A DNA stretch of 64,000 nucleotides from Beroe ovata (Eukaryota; Ctenophora; Nuda; Beroida; Beroidae), in the NCBI GenBank assembly GCA_946803715.1, contig CAMPET010000047.1, positions 103,040 to 167,039 of the forward strand, in the 5' to 3' direction. Positions 21,443-32,492 of the stretch are shown in pieces. The notes beneath the pieces were generated by a model. The model worked only from the letters and a program-made list of their open reading frames with translations, searched no databases and had not been told where the DNA came from. The position numbers and the translations under genes were made by a program. Positions within the stretch are counted from its first letter, which is position 1, and each line of letters opens with the position of its first letter.

Positions 21443-24400
21443 ATGTCTCTTCATACCAGAAGCCTATCAAGATTATATACTGTATCCAAAGTATACAGGT
21501 TTGTTAGGCTTGATATATGATATATGAATAACTAGGCTTAGGCTGCAGTGCAGCCCCAGGACCCTCTATTATAGACGGTGTAGTGTTTACTGCAATGTGT
21601 TGGGTTGCACCAATGGAACAGTACCATGACATTATGTGCAGATTGTGTCTTAATCAGTCTTAAATATTAAGTGTGTGGGTCCAATAGGTAGATCACACTA
21701 TCTGTAATATCAAGAAAACTGCAATGCTCATACCAACGTTTGTCTATGCACTTCATACTATGAACTGCATCAAAGTAAACTATATGGTTAATAGTTAATT
21801 TCTCAGGGCCAAGTTCCCCCAGAATGTTGCAGCATGTCAGCGTTTGTTTAGCGACTCAGCCAAAAACACATCATTTGCCCGAGGAATATTCCTCGGTGAA
21901 CTGAGAGAAGAAGAATTGTTTCCTTACCCAGATGTTCTCAATGCTGATCAAAAGGAAACAATTTCCATGATGATGGAAGCTGGACACTCCTTCTTTCAAG
22001 TGAGCTGCACCATTTTCATAGCATAAGTTCATTTTACAAAATGTGTTACATATGTATTCTATTGAGATGTCAATATAGGGGACTTTGAACTTAATACTTC
22101 AGCTGGGCTGATATCTAATAAGTTTGTGAAATTTCTCAGGAGACCAATGATGCCGCAGCAAATGACACTAATGAGTGTATCCCTGAAGAACAGCTTGATC
22201 AAATGAGACAACTGGGAATGTATGGGCTAATGGTAAGTGTGACATGTGATTAACGATTTGTATCTTCTGAAGATCAATTGGGAAATTACATCCCAATGTC
22301 TGCTACAAAAGTAGTGCTCCATTATCAGTATACGTGTCCAATGTACATGCATACTGATTATGGAGCACTACTGTCTACTTTTGTACATAATTTTGTACAT
22401 ACCTGCTTGACATCCGATAATAAGATTGATGTCGATGTTATTATTTCGATGTCACCATCAGGTTCCTGAAGAGTTTGGTGGTCTTGCCCTCACCAACACC
22501 ATGTATGCCAAGTTTGGGGAGCTTACAGGGGAATACGATCTTGGTCTAGGTCTGCAGGATGAGTAAAATCACACATATCACCTTGGCAGTGGACACTGGA
22601 AAGGACATAACAATTTGTATTCTCTACAGGAATCCATACCGGCGCTCACCAATCCATCGGCTACAAAGGGATTCTGCTGTACGGTAACCCCGAACAAAAA
22701 GAAAAGTACCTCCCAAACCTGGCATCTGGAGACACGTTTGCCTGCTTCTGCCTTACTGAACCAAGCTCTGGATCGGATGCCAGTGTAAGATTCTGAAATG
22801 CAGATAAATCCATGATACATATCTTATTTGATAATTTCGTGATGTACTGGTAAGAACCTATGTCCTATCATGCGATGCTCAAATCGTTCCTATGTTGCAG
22901 TCGATCAAGACCCGTGCTGTTCTGAACGAGGAAGGAACTCACTACATTATGAATGGGTCAAAGATCTGGATCAGTAATGGTGGAATTGCTGAGGTGGGAT
23001 CAAATTATCTCCAAACCCATATTTGAAGATTTTTGAGTCTGATATGGTATCTATCTTGTTTCTTATCCTCAAATGTCTGCAGGTGTTCACTGTCTTCGCC
23101 CAAACTCCAGTTGTTGATCCTAAGACTGGAGAGACCAAGGACAAAATGACTGCGTTCATTGTTGAGCGTTCATTCGGTGGTGTCAATCAGTAAGTAACGA
23201 CTCGAGGTGACTAGTTCTTGATAATCTTTTCGATAGATTGTACACAATAACGATATTCTTATAGCATGCACGACGCACGTTGAAAGAACGACATTTAAGT
23301 TTTGTCAAGAAATTGTGACAATTGTGTCACAATTGATGTTGGAGCGCGGAAACCATACGACTTTTCTACAGTGATGTTTGCGCAAATTAGATACAGAAAA
23401 TTCCGCGCGCGCAAAGTCTGTGCGCGTTAGATGCCATCGATCGTAGCGGAAGTTCCACTTCTGTCTCATCATGTGATCTCTTAACCACCAGAACAGACTT
23501 TTTGACGAAACTGTCCTCATGAACCTTCTAGTTCGATGACATATGTTCATCTAAATTGCGAAATGACAATTTTCATGACAATTCCCTGACTAGGAGATGA
23601 ACTCAGAAGCTTCATTCTTGGTAATATCTGATCATTTAACAGTTGACTTCTATAATATTGACTGATTAATCATCATTACAGTGGACCTCCAGAGAAGAAG
23701 ATGGGTATCAAGTGCTCAAACACTTCTGAAGTCTATTTCGAGAATGTGCCGGTTCCTGTTGAAAACGTCCTCGGAGAAATTGGGGGTGGATTCAAGGTTG
23801 GTCGTTGTCAAAATTGTTATTTTTCAGTGATAGATCAACACACAAACTGAACAACTAATAATAAATATGTTGTCATCAAATGCATCACAAAGTCTCATTG
23901 TAGTAAACTCAAGAGAGTATTGCACATCGTACAAAACTAAACTAAAGTCCATCATCCTTTTTCCCGTTTAACCGAGATGAAAATCTGAATCTCCCGCTCA
24001 AACTTTTTGTCAAAGATCCTCTCACCCTCCTACTCCCGACTCCGAACCACTTTCTGTACGCTGGCATACGGCTAATGTACACCGTTGGGTTAACACTTGC
24101 GTTGACCATTACAAGGAACACGTGGCAAACAAAGCGCGCGTATGACAGTGTCATATCGCTCATTTTTTCGTAAACTCCAAACAGCTGGAGAAAGAGTATG
24201 ATGATCAGTGGGATTGTACACGACAAACTTACCGCCATGAATATTGTTATTGTGACGGAAACACTTCGGAACCGTTCCCCTCGTCCCCGTTTCGCGATGG
24301 CAGGTTTCCTAAACTTTAGGAAGGCAGTTGAGACGATGAAAGTTACAAAGTTTACCAGCGTCACGAGAGCTATTTCCTGGGTTCCGAACGCTAGAAACAT

Positions 24401-27400
24401 GACGCCGAGCGCATTGTCAGAGTTGTAGTAGTAGATACTGGATGCGAACAGTTTGTCGTAGTGTTCCGGATCCACCGCTCCGATGAGAATGAAAAAGACG
24501 TCTTTTCCGGCGAGCCAGAGTGCGTAAATGAGACACGACCAAACAACAGCACGCTGATTTATCATGTAGAACGGTGCCTTCATAGAAATCGTCCTACTGA
24601 TACTGATAACCATGACAGTGAATAGTGAGTATCGTACGGTAAAGTAGAACACTACGGTCCAGGCGATACTGATGCGCGGATCTCCGTACACCATTGGGGA
24701 GCGGTCCGTATCGCTAACCAACACGGATACGGGACCGAATGCGGTGGCCAGTGTCAGCGTATCCGTGATGGTGACAATCATGTACAGCATGTTGTGAACT
24801 GTCCGGTTAGCGATGTGTGAGAAGTAGTAGAAAGAGAGGAGGTTAGCGGGGATTCCGATCATCATACACAGGATGAGGACCACGCCTAGGGTCGTGTCCG
24901 CTGTGCTGTTCACGCTGGGCGGAGCTGCAGGAGTGGGAGGAGGAGGGAGGAGAATAGGGTCAGGTCCCATTGCTGCTGGAATCGTGTATGATAAAGAGAG
25001 TTCTGATTCAGGAAAAAATACGGAATATGGTTGGATTGCATTCAGGTGATGAAAGAAAACCAGGATATCTGCAAATTGTCAGGCGGGGACCAGGCAAATG
25101 TTGAGGTGTTATATTGCGATACGAGAGTCACACACGCACGTGCAGACATAACTGATACAGGAAGTGTTAACGTCTTGATGATAGTATCCTAGAAAACCTA
25201 TTAGCCCATCAGCGCAAACTGTATTGATTTGTAGATCACAGCGATTAAACATGGGAACAGTTGTTGGAATATAATGAACAAAAATGTGCATTGTTATGAA
25301 GAATAATTCCTTGAAATTGGGTTATGTTGCCCGGCATTATCAACTATCGAATAGTTCAACATTTGGAGAGGGGTTATTTTCAAGAGTCGCATAGTTACTT
25401 AGAATTTGAAGAAAATTTCTGGTATTCCTCTGGTTGCGAACTTAGACAGCGGTTAGTCTTTAATTGGAGAAAACACTTTCAATGTCCAACATCATCTTCA
25501 GTCACCTAGTGAAAGTATATTTATTCACTAGGTGACTGAAGATTATGTGCAATGTAGGTACATTGAAAGTGTTTTCTCGAATTTAAGACTAACCACTGTT
25601 TCAATTGTCTGAGTTCGCAACCAGAGGAATAACAGAAATTTCCTTCAAATTCTAAAAAATCTATCGAATAGTTATGAACGCTCTCAAAAATGCCGACGCC
25701 TGCTATTATACCAACTACAGACAAGTATGATGTTAGTTTTCATGGCGTACCTGTCACTTAACAGAATATTTGCTGACAGGAATGTTGTTGAAAATACGTC
25801 ACCGCGCGCGCATCCACTTATCAATTTAATTGACTCCTTTATCCAGAGAATTTTGCAAATTTCAATGTGATAGTTTACCAGTTACTGGGAATGATAAAAC
25901 ACGAACAAAAACTTGTGTAAAACTACATTCTCACTTGAAGAGGGTGTAGGGGCTTCATTTTAAAACCGTACTGAACAAAGAAGTTGTACCGGGGATGAAT
26001 AGATTACGTTGATGAATAGAATACGTTGCATTGTTTTATCACCGCTACTATTAGCGTGGATGATGTACTGAGTTTTGTGCTGAACAACCTATCCATGGAC
26101 CGTATTACATCAACCAGAGGGCCCATTTCTTCGATTTTAGATGCTCGGTTTGTATCATGTAACGGAAGAAAAGTGATGATAGCTGATAAGCCAGCGATAG
26201 TCAAGGGATTTTCTGGAAATCATTGATATTCACATAGTCAGAGTTAAGATTTGAAGCAGGTCTCTGAGTGGGCGGCATACGATAAACTGAGCAATACGAC
26301 CTCTCGGAGAGTAACGCATGGGAGAGAGATATGATGTTCATGATAATCGCACAAAGAATATACATAATATAGGATTAGGTGTTTATAGGGTCATCCTGCA
26401 ATGCTCGCGCCCATCATGGTGAATTGTTATTGTACATGATGTTACTCTCCCACCGGTATATGGCGTCATAGAGTACACTAGAGCGAACCTATTATTCATT
26501 GAGAACCTTATATTCGTTAAAAAGAGGAGGGAGTGCGTTGTTAGTATTTTTAATCAGCAATGGCACAGTGTGTAATGCACACTGTACATAAGTTGTTCTC
26601 CCGGCCCCTTCTACTCACTCCATGGGGGCGACATCTCTTGATTACTTGAAGCATCACTTGAAACATCACTAGAGACATCAGACTCCAGCTGACACACAAC
26701 TTGAAGCATCACTTATCACTTTGCAGGTTGCGATGAACATCCTGAACAACGGCCGGTTTGGGATGGGTGCCTGTCTGACGGGCACAATGCGCATGCTCAT
26801 CTGGCGGGCTGTTGATCACGCTAACAACCGGAAACAGTTTGTCAGTAATCTGAGGGAGTACCAGGGCATCCAACAGAAGATAGCCAGGATGAACCTGCTC
26901 TGCTATGCTAACGAGGTGTGTGTGTGTGTTTGTGTGTGTTTGTTTGTGTGAGTGTGTGTTTGTGAGTGTGTGTGTGTGTGTGAGTGTGTGAGTGTATGTG
27001 TGTGTGTGTGTGTGTGGTGTCTGGGTAGCGGTAATTCAGCGTGAGGTAGGGGAAGTAATAGTTATCTGGTGTGAAATGTGCGATTTACTCAAATTTGAAC
27101 ACAAGTATGATCCGTATTTGATTGGAATCTCGCAATACAAAATCACACGATTGATATTGGCACTGCCTGGTAACTCCATAACCTGATATTACAGTCGATG
27201 GCGTACATGCTGTGTGGTAACATGGACAGAGGAGCACCAGAGTACCAGCTCGAAGCAGCTATCAGGTAAATTAACCAACTATTAGATAGCTATCAGGTAA
27301 ATTAACCAACTATTAGATAGTTTCGTGTGCATAATTCATCTGATTTATTATTAATCTTATTGAGCTATACAATAGCTGGTAGTTAGATGATTGAGTCCTC

Positions 27401-28701
27401 CTATTTATATTCGACCTGCTACGGCTACCACTACTTGAGTGAGGATTAAGGACTAATTAGGAGGCAATCCCTATAGATACTCCCTCTCGGGTGCTTGCCA
27501 TAAACCGATTCCCAACCACTCCCTGGTTCTAGCACTGATTTATCTAGATCTAAACTCTAATTTGACGTGATTCTTGTCATTTCAGCAAGATATTTGCTAG
27601 TCAGGCAGCTTGGGACGTGTGTGATGAGACTATACAAATTTTGGGAGGGGCAGGATTTATGAAGGATGTCGGCATCGAGCGTTGGATGAGGGATCTCAGG
27701 ATTTTCCGTATATTTGAGGGAACTAATGATATTCTCAAACTGTTTGTCGCTCTCAACGGAGTTCAGGATATCGGCAAGAAACTCAAATCAGCTGGTTTGT
27801 ATTCCCTACTTCTCCCTACCTGTTAGAATAACTTGAATATGTTTATTAGATTGTCGAGTACATTCCGAACAGTCAATTACTTGCATGCCGTGAGTCACGC
27901 ATTTTCAGGTACTGCCGGTGCAGCTTTAGGATTGTTGAAGAGCAGGCTGTTCCCAACAACGGGTCCACTCAAAAACAAAGTTCATCCTGACCTGAACTCC
28001 TCGGTTGACATGGTATTATAGTAGTGCAGTACGTGATTAATCCTCACTAGATTTCACCTCTCACCCCTCCTAAAGTCTTCATCAGATCCTCAATGAGTAT
28101 TCCTCATTTTCACTTCCTCATTCTCCTTTCGAGAACCAACATGTTCTTCTCTACTTCACTCCCTTCTCCACTCTGTCTTTTCCACTCCAGACATTCCTCA
28201 TTTCTGCAGCTACGAGGCGATGTTGCGAAGTTCAGTAGAATTGTAACGGAAAAAGTAATCAAGCACAAAAAGGCTATCATAGAGGAACAAGTACTACTGA
28301 ACAGAGTTGCTGATGTTGCTATCTTGTTGCAGAGTATGGCTGCCGTGATCAGCCGATCAAATACGCAGGCAGACAAGGTATCTGTGTCATTGGGCGATAT
28401 TTTCACTTCATTTCCGCAACTTTCACCACATCTAATCCTCATACCAGGGTCGTTATTGACTCGTGGATCCATGTTGTTGCACATCATGTGCCGCACTCTG
28501 ACAGCAACAAACACCCAGGGTAACTTGGAGGAGATTGCACTGGCTAACGCTTGGTGTGCTGAGAGTCATCACAAACTATCTGGTTATCTTCATGAGCTTG
28601 AAAACCCACAGATATCGAAAATTGACAAGGCCGTCATGGAGATCGGTAGGAAATCATTGGATGCAAATGCTTACCTTGCTACATCTCCGATCAGTGGATA
28701 G
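21443..28701 (+). CDS. ACADVL: Very-long-chain acyl-CoA dehydrogenase (ACADVL/ACAD9 family)
   Basis: Mitochondrial flavoenzyme for the first step of long-chain fatty-acid beta-oxidation. Exons: 21443-21498, 21807-21999, 22140-22232, 22462-22549, 22630-22784, 22901-22993, 23083-23189, 23682-23796, 26727-26915, 27195-27265, 27586-27794, 27909-28012, 28210-28377, 28519-28701. All phases agree, giving 607 residues, near the mature family length. The Arg-rich start ([16 protein letters not shown]) fits a mitochondrial presequence; the ATG sits just after an acceptor-like TTTTTTCAG, so a 5' UTR exon is likely. Visible motifs are [11 protein letters not shown] (FAD site), [19 protein letters not shown] and RIFEGTND, whose Glu (about 431) is the catalytic base. 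The C-terminal [16 protein letters not shown] extension marks the VLCAD/ACAD9 branch; I favour ACADVL but did not exclude ACAD9. Intron 8 (2.93 kb) hosts an antisense GPCR gene. Confidence 0.93.
22302..22386. repeat. Long intronic hairpin, precursor-microRNA-like
   Basis: Core arms of 22 bases (22310-22331 and 22351-22372) pair with one mismatch around a 19-base loop. Pairing continues outward (CTACAAAAGTAG against CTACTTTTGTAC) after a small bulge, for about 85 bases in total. It lies in intron 3 of the acyl-CoA dehydrogenase gene. A microRNA origin is only a possibility. Confidence 0.6.
23942..24970 (-). CDS. Class A-like GPCR, intronless, nested in the ACADVL intron
   Basis: A single 342-codon frame runs opposite to its host gene. 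A Pro-rich N-terminus with an NST glycosylation site precedes seven hydrophobic segments. TM1 has [13 protein letters not shown]2 [11 protein letters not shown], and TM3 ends in SISRT where DRY is usual. TM7 has [12 protein letters not shown], which contains the NPxxY motif. The tail is basic and Ser-rich ([20 protein letters not shown]), consistent with arrestin or kinase sites. The ligand cannot be inferred. The absence of introns in a multi-exon neighbourhood suggests arrival by retroposition or duplication of an intronless receptor. The start is the first ATG of the frame and gives a normal receptor length. Confidence 0.88.
   Translation of the reverse strand: MGPDPILLPPPPTPAAPPSVNSTADTTLGVVLILCMMIGIPANLLSFYYFSHIANRTVHNMLYMIVTITDTLTLATAFGPVSVLVSDTDRSPMVYGDPRISIAWTVVFYFTVRYSLFTVMVISISRTISMKAPFYMINQRAVVWSCLIYALWLAGKDVFFILIGAVDPEHYDKLFASSIYYYNSDNALGVMFLAFGTQEIALVTLVNFVTFIVSTAFLKFRKPAIAKRGRGERFRSVSVTITIFMAVSLSCTIPLIIILFLQLFGVYEKMSDMTLSYARFVCHVFLVMVNASVNPTVYISRMPAYRKWFGVGSRRVRGSLTKSLSGRFRFSSRLNGKKDDGL
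25380..25690. repeat. Fold-back element, about 130-base imperfect arms
   Basis: The left arm (core 25399-25513) and right arm (core 25524-25655) are reverse complements at roughly 85 percent by eye. The innermost 18 bases (25496-25513 and 25524-25541) pair perfectly around a 10-base loop. Because the arms mirror each other, similar short ORFs appear on both strands; these are not genes. The element is MITE- or fold-back-like and lies in intron 8 of ACADVL. Confidence 0.85.
26916..27017 (+). repeat. (GT)n microsatellite starting at a splice donor
   Basis: An interrupted GT repeat of about 100 bases starts with the very GT of the donor of ACADVL exon 9. Many alternative GT dinucleotides follow. 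Confidence 0.9.
27257..27320 (+). repeat. 31-bp tandem duplication spanning a 5' splice site
   Basis: Two identical 31-base copies (27257-27287, 27288-27318) each contain the end of ACADVL exon 10 and its GTAAAT donor. The donors are at 27266 and 27297. Use of the second would read ATC AGG TAA, an immediate stop. Confidence 0.95.
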
Positions 28702-28711
28702 AGAGGGAGAG

Positions 28712-28717
28712 AATAAA
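28712..28717 (+). promoter_or_regulatory. Polyadenylation signal AATAAA of ACADVL
   Basis: A canonical AATAAA lies 10 bases after the stop codon at 28701, implying a very short 3' UTR. Confidence 0.7.
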
Positions 28718-31592
28718 AATGTCATTTGTCAAAAAATCCGACTATATATGAGACGTTTTAGATATACTTGAAGTAAATTTACCAATTTGTGGTTGCTACA
28801 AGACCGTGTTATTATGTTGCTTTTCGATGTTGCTGTGAGTACCATTTTGCCTAGATCAATCGCGTGACCCACCTTTAATTATAACTATCACTAGGTATCA
28901 CCCTTGAATGGTTGTCATGTAACAGCTTCATTCAAATTCTGATAGGATTGTGCCCCTTTTCTTTTACCGCACACTCACCATAAGGAGAGAAGGACCATCT
29001 CATCCTGAATAAGAATAATTCCTTTTGAGATGCTTGAACCATTCCAGTGATTTTACAAAATTGTCTCAGATCAGTATCGCAGACCGATGCGAGTTATGTT
29101 CGAATAATGGAGTTTATGGTGGAATTTGGAAATTTAGTTATTATGTTAGCAGTATGTAAATTCCTTGTGTCAACTGATGAAATTAATTCAACTATCACTT
29201 CATTTCATGTTTCATAGTCTGCTTTTTATTCCATTGACCTATCGCATTTTCGATTGCCCTTCTTCAATTTCCCGAATCTATAGATATGGGAATCTGACTC
29301 AAATACTCACTATTCAAATATCGCTAGGTTCCATGGCCAAGCTGCAGTATGACATTTCACCCTGGATCTGCTCCAGATATAAACTCTCCCTGTGCACTAC
29401 CACGTGACCACACGACGCTGTGCCGTCCAACACTTCACGAAGCGTGGCTCCTGCTACGCACACACACACGCATTGGTGATGGAGCCCCATTCAATACGAC
29501 AAAAGTGGTAGGTGAAGCTTTCAGATGTTCCTATTTCTTGTTAGTGAGTGTGTAAAAACGCGGCGTACCAATATACTGAACATAATGAGACTTGAGGGTG
29601 AGATTGCCGAATCGGTTATCTGCCAGGAATCGGGATATATCCTAGATCTAGACAACAAATTCGTCCTTAATCTTGCAAATTCGGAACAGTCTGCCTTTTC
29701 AAAGTGTGTAAGTTGTCCTAGTCTGTGCCATGTGGTAGTCTATAGTGCCGTGTGATCTGCTGAATTTGTCACGAATTATGAGCGGTCTAGCCGCGCGCGC
29801 AGCTGCAATATATCAGAGGGTAAAAGAGGGGAACAGCCTCCGTACAGCATAGCGATTCGGGGAATTTAGCCAGATCAACATTTAGCAGCTATTGTCTTGT
29901 GTGAATGTGCGATATTCTGCACAAAAAAGGACTGTGAACTTGGTGTGAAGCACATATTGCTCGAGCGGCCGGTCCCTGACTATCAGCCAATATTTAAACT
30001 GCATATGTATGGAGACAGGCGAAAAATTACCATTATATTGTGTGAAAAAATGTTCATAATGATTCTTAAACACCAAATTATTATTCCATCTGGATAATCT
30101 AAGGTCGTGGCGGTATGACCTGTGATCTTTTCGGGGATAGATAGATGAATCTATCACTACTGCACGTGCAATATTATGCGACGTAGTACCCAGCCTATCT
30201 TTCTTTTGTCCCAGCCGAGATTTACCATGCCGCAGCATTGTGCATAATATGTGTGTGTGTGTGTGTCTGTGTGTGTGTGTGTGCGCTGCAAAGAAAGAAT
30301 CGCACAACATAATGGGACATGTCGTGGACGACTTCTCGAATGAATTATCACATATGCTAGGTTGTAACTCTGCGGCAAATTAGGAATGAACGCGCCACTT
30401 CAGCATCACTATATAGTTCCTTTGTAACTATTCCTCTCATTTCCGAGAATCGGGCATTGTCGGGTGATTTTGCGCGGTTATATCTTCACATTTGATCTTC
30501 TCATCTTTCCCTCTCCTTTGTGATTCCTGATAGTTCAAACCCTCCCCCCTCTGCAAGAATGGACAGCAAGAAGTTTGATTAGATCGGCACTGTTGGTCGA
30601 TGTCAGCGAATTGCTATGGATATAGCAGAAAAACAAAACCATATCATCGCTTTCATGACAACAAACTATCCAAATTCTGATATCATCAGAATCCTGTTGT
30701 AAAAAACATAATCATAGCAATGCTGTTTTGACACAGTCCATTTTAAAGTGCACCATGCAACTTTTTAAACAACGTTCTTTGATTTCGCAGTAACATGTAT
30801 CGTCACGTCTGACGTAAGGATCGTGCCGTCTAATAAATGCGCCATATCCACTAGATATCCATCAGTTCTGGGTTGCCCTTTGCAGTTTGTCCTCCTCCAC
30901 CTTTTCATATTGCCCGGACTTGTTGACCCAAAGCAACGATCTTTAGGAAGCAACTGAATCATATTGATCTTTGACTTGATTTCTGATATTCGCGGATATG
31001 ATGGAAATGCACCCCATAATGACGATAGCTATTCAAATGTTCCTTCGATTCTCCACAGAAAATGTTGTGTCAGGATAATCCTCGTACTCGAATATTTTAG
31101 TCTGACTTTGCGTCATAATTTACTCTAAAATGGTGTCATTCATGAATTATTTGCTCTGCCAAAATGTGATCATTTCTCTAAATTGAGAAAATCTCGTCAT
31201 GATCAGCTCGTGAAATGCTATTTTTGAATCACAGCATACTGGCTGCTGCATATGATGGGTGACCCAAGGCGGGGTTGCTTGACTCTCTGTAGGGCTGGGG
31301 GGGGTTAAATCACCCGTGTTAACCCATCCTAACCCTGTCACCGTGCTCTGTTCAAAGGAAGATCAAACAGAGTTTCTTAGGAATTAGCTGCTGCCAAGCA
31401 TTATGTCACGTGTTGTAAAAGTTTAATTACCACGGGTCAATGATTCCATCGTGGTAAAAAGGGCTTGGAAAATCCCCCTTACCCTCCCAAAATAGCTATT
31501 TTGTAAGTACTAATTTCCGCGTGAATGCTTGCCGAAAATATTTCGCACCGTACGCTAAGTCAACTTGTTAATTCTGGCTGAGCGCGTAGCAG
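28718..31592. other. Intergenic, no firm gene
   Basis: A GT/CA microsatellite lies at 30249-30285. Open frames at 29349-29555 and 29525-29755 read well locally, but they cannot be spliced together because only 17 bases separate a possible donor and acceptor. I do not call them. Confidence 0.4.
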
Positions 31593-31602
31593 TATATATA
31601 AA
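31593..31602 (+). promoter_or_regulatory. Strong TATA box
   Basis: TATATATAAA lies in a GC-containing context (AGCGCGTAGCAG upstream, CGCGTTCAGCGG downstream). It is about 890 bases before the start codon of the secreted-protein gene at 32493, so a leader exon and a 5' intron would be needed if it serves that gene. Confidence 0.4.
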
Positions 31603-32492
31603 CGCGTTCAGCGGACACCCTTTGAACTGGATTATCGTGTGGAATGCCCACTTTTGTTGTGGTTACCTTCCCCCCTTTTCGTCCCAGTCTTCCTCTTGAA
31701 CTGACCCTCTCCTCTTTCATATACTCCGACACTATGCAACTATATACCGCGAAACTGAGGGATTTGTGTTAGGCCGCGGGCCACACTATAATCTGTTCTA
31801 GCCATTCTTTTCTAACCAATCTCTGATATTCAGCGCTGATAAATCCGTGTTATGAATTCTCGCATACCTCTCTTCAATGACCTATTTAAGAACTTCTTCC
31901 TCACTTTCCTTCCTATCCTTCTAGATATGCTTCTAGATATGCTTCTAGATATTGTAAATTCTAGCTTCTAACTCATAGCGGATTCTTCGTCTAGCCCGGT
32001 GAATCTCCACGGCCCATAAAGTTGCACATACTACTCTGAACCTTGGAGATTTGTTACATAGCTTGGTCCTCGTGTTATGTCACTTTTATCTGCGGAATTC
32101 TCTGTGGTTTTCATTTATAAACTTGGTTATTCTGGGCTATTCTTAGCTTGGTTAACGGCCCAGCAGCTTGTCTCTTGAGTGCATGACCTTTTCGACTGAG
32201 TAGCAGAATTTCAAATCCTCATTAACAACCCTAACAGTAACTAACAACTTTGGCCACACTAATACATTATAGGGTGGCAACACGGTTGTTGATGCCATTC
32301 TGTTGATAGCCTTGTTTTTCATAATACCTATCGAACCATTCGATAAGCATTTCTAACCCTGTTTTTCATTGTTTCTAGGTAACAAGTACGTATCTATGAA
32401 GTTGGACTCCCTTTGATTCGTGAACGAGAAACACCCCCTAAATTTCTTTGCATCAAAGACCCCCTACATTGTAACCTTTTGGGATCAGTATC

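Noticed and set aside
25324-25724. Two similar small proteins on opposite strands
   Set aside because: The similarity arises because both are read from the mirrored arms of one fold-back element.
29349-29755. Two overlapping open stretches that look like exons
   Set aside because: The only donor-acceptor pair joining them would leave a 17-base intron, and neither connects in phase to the gene at 32493.
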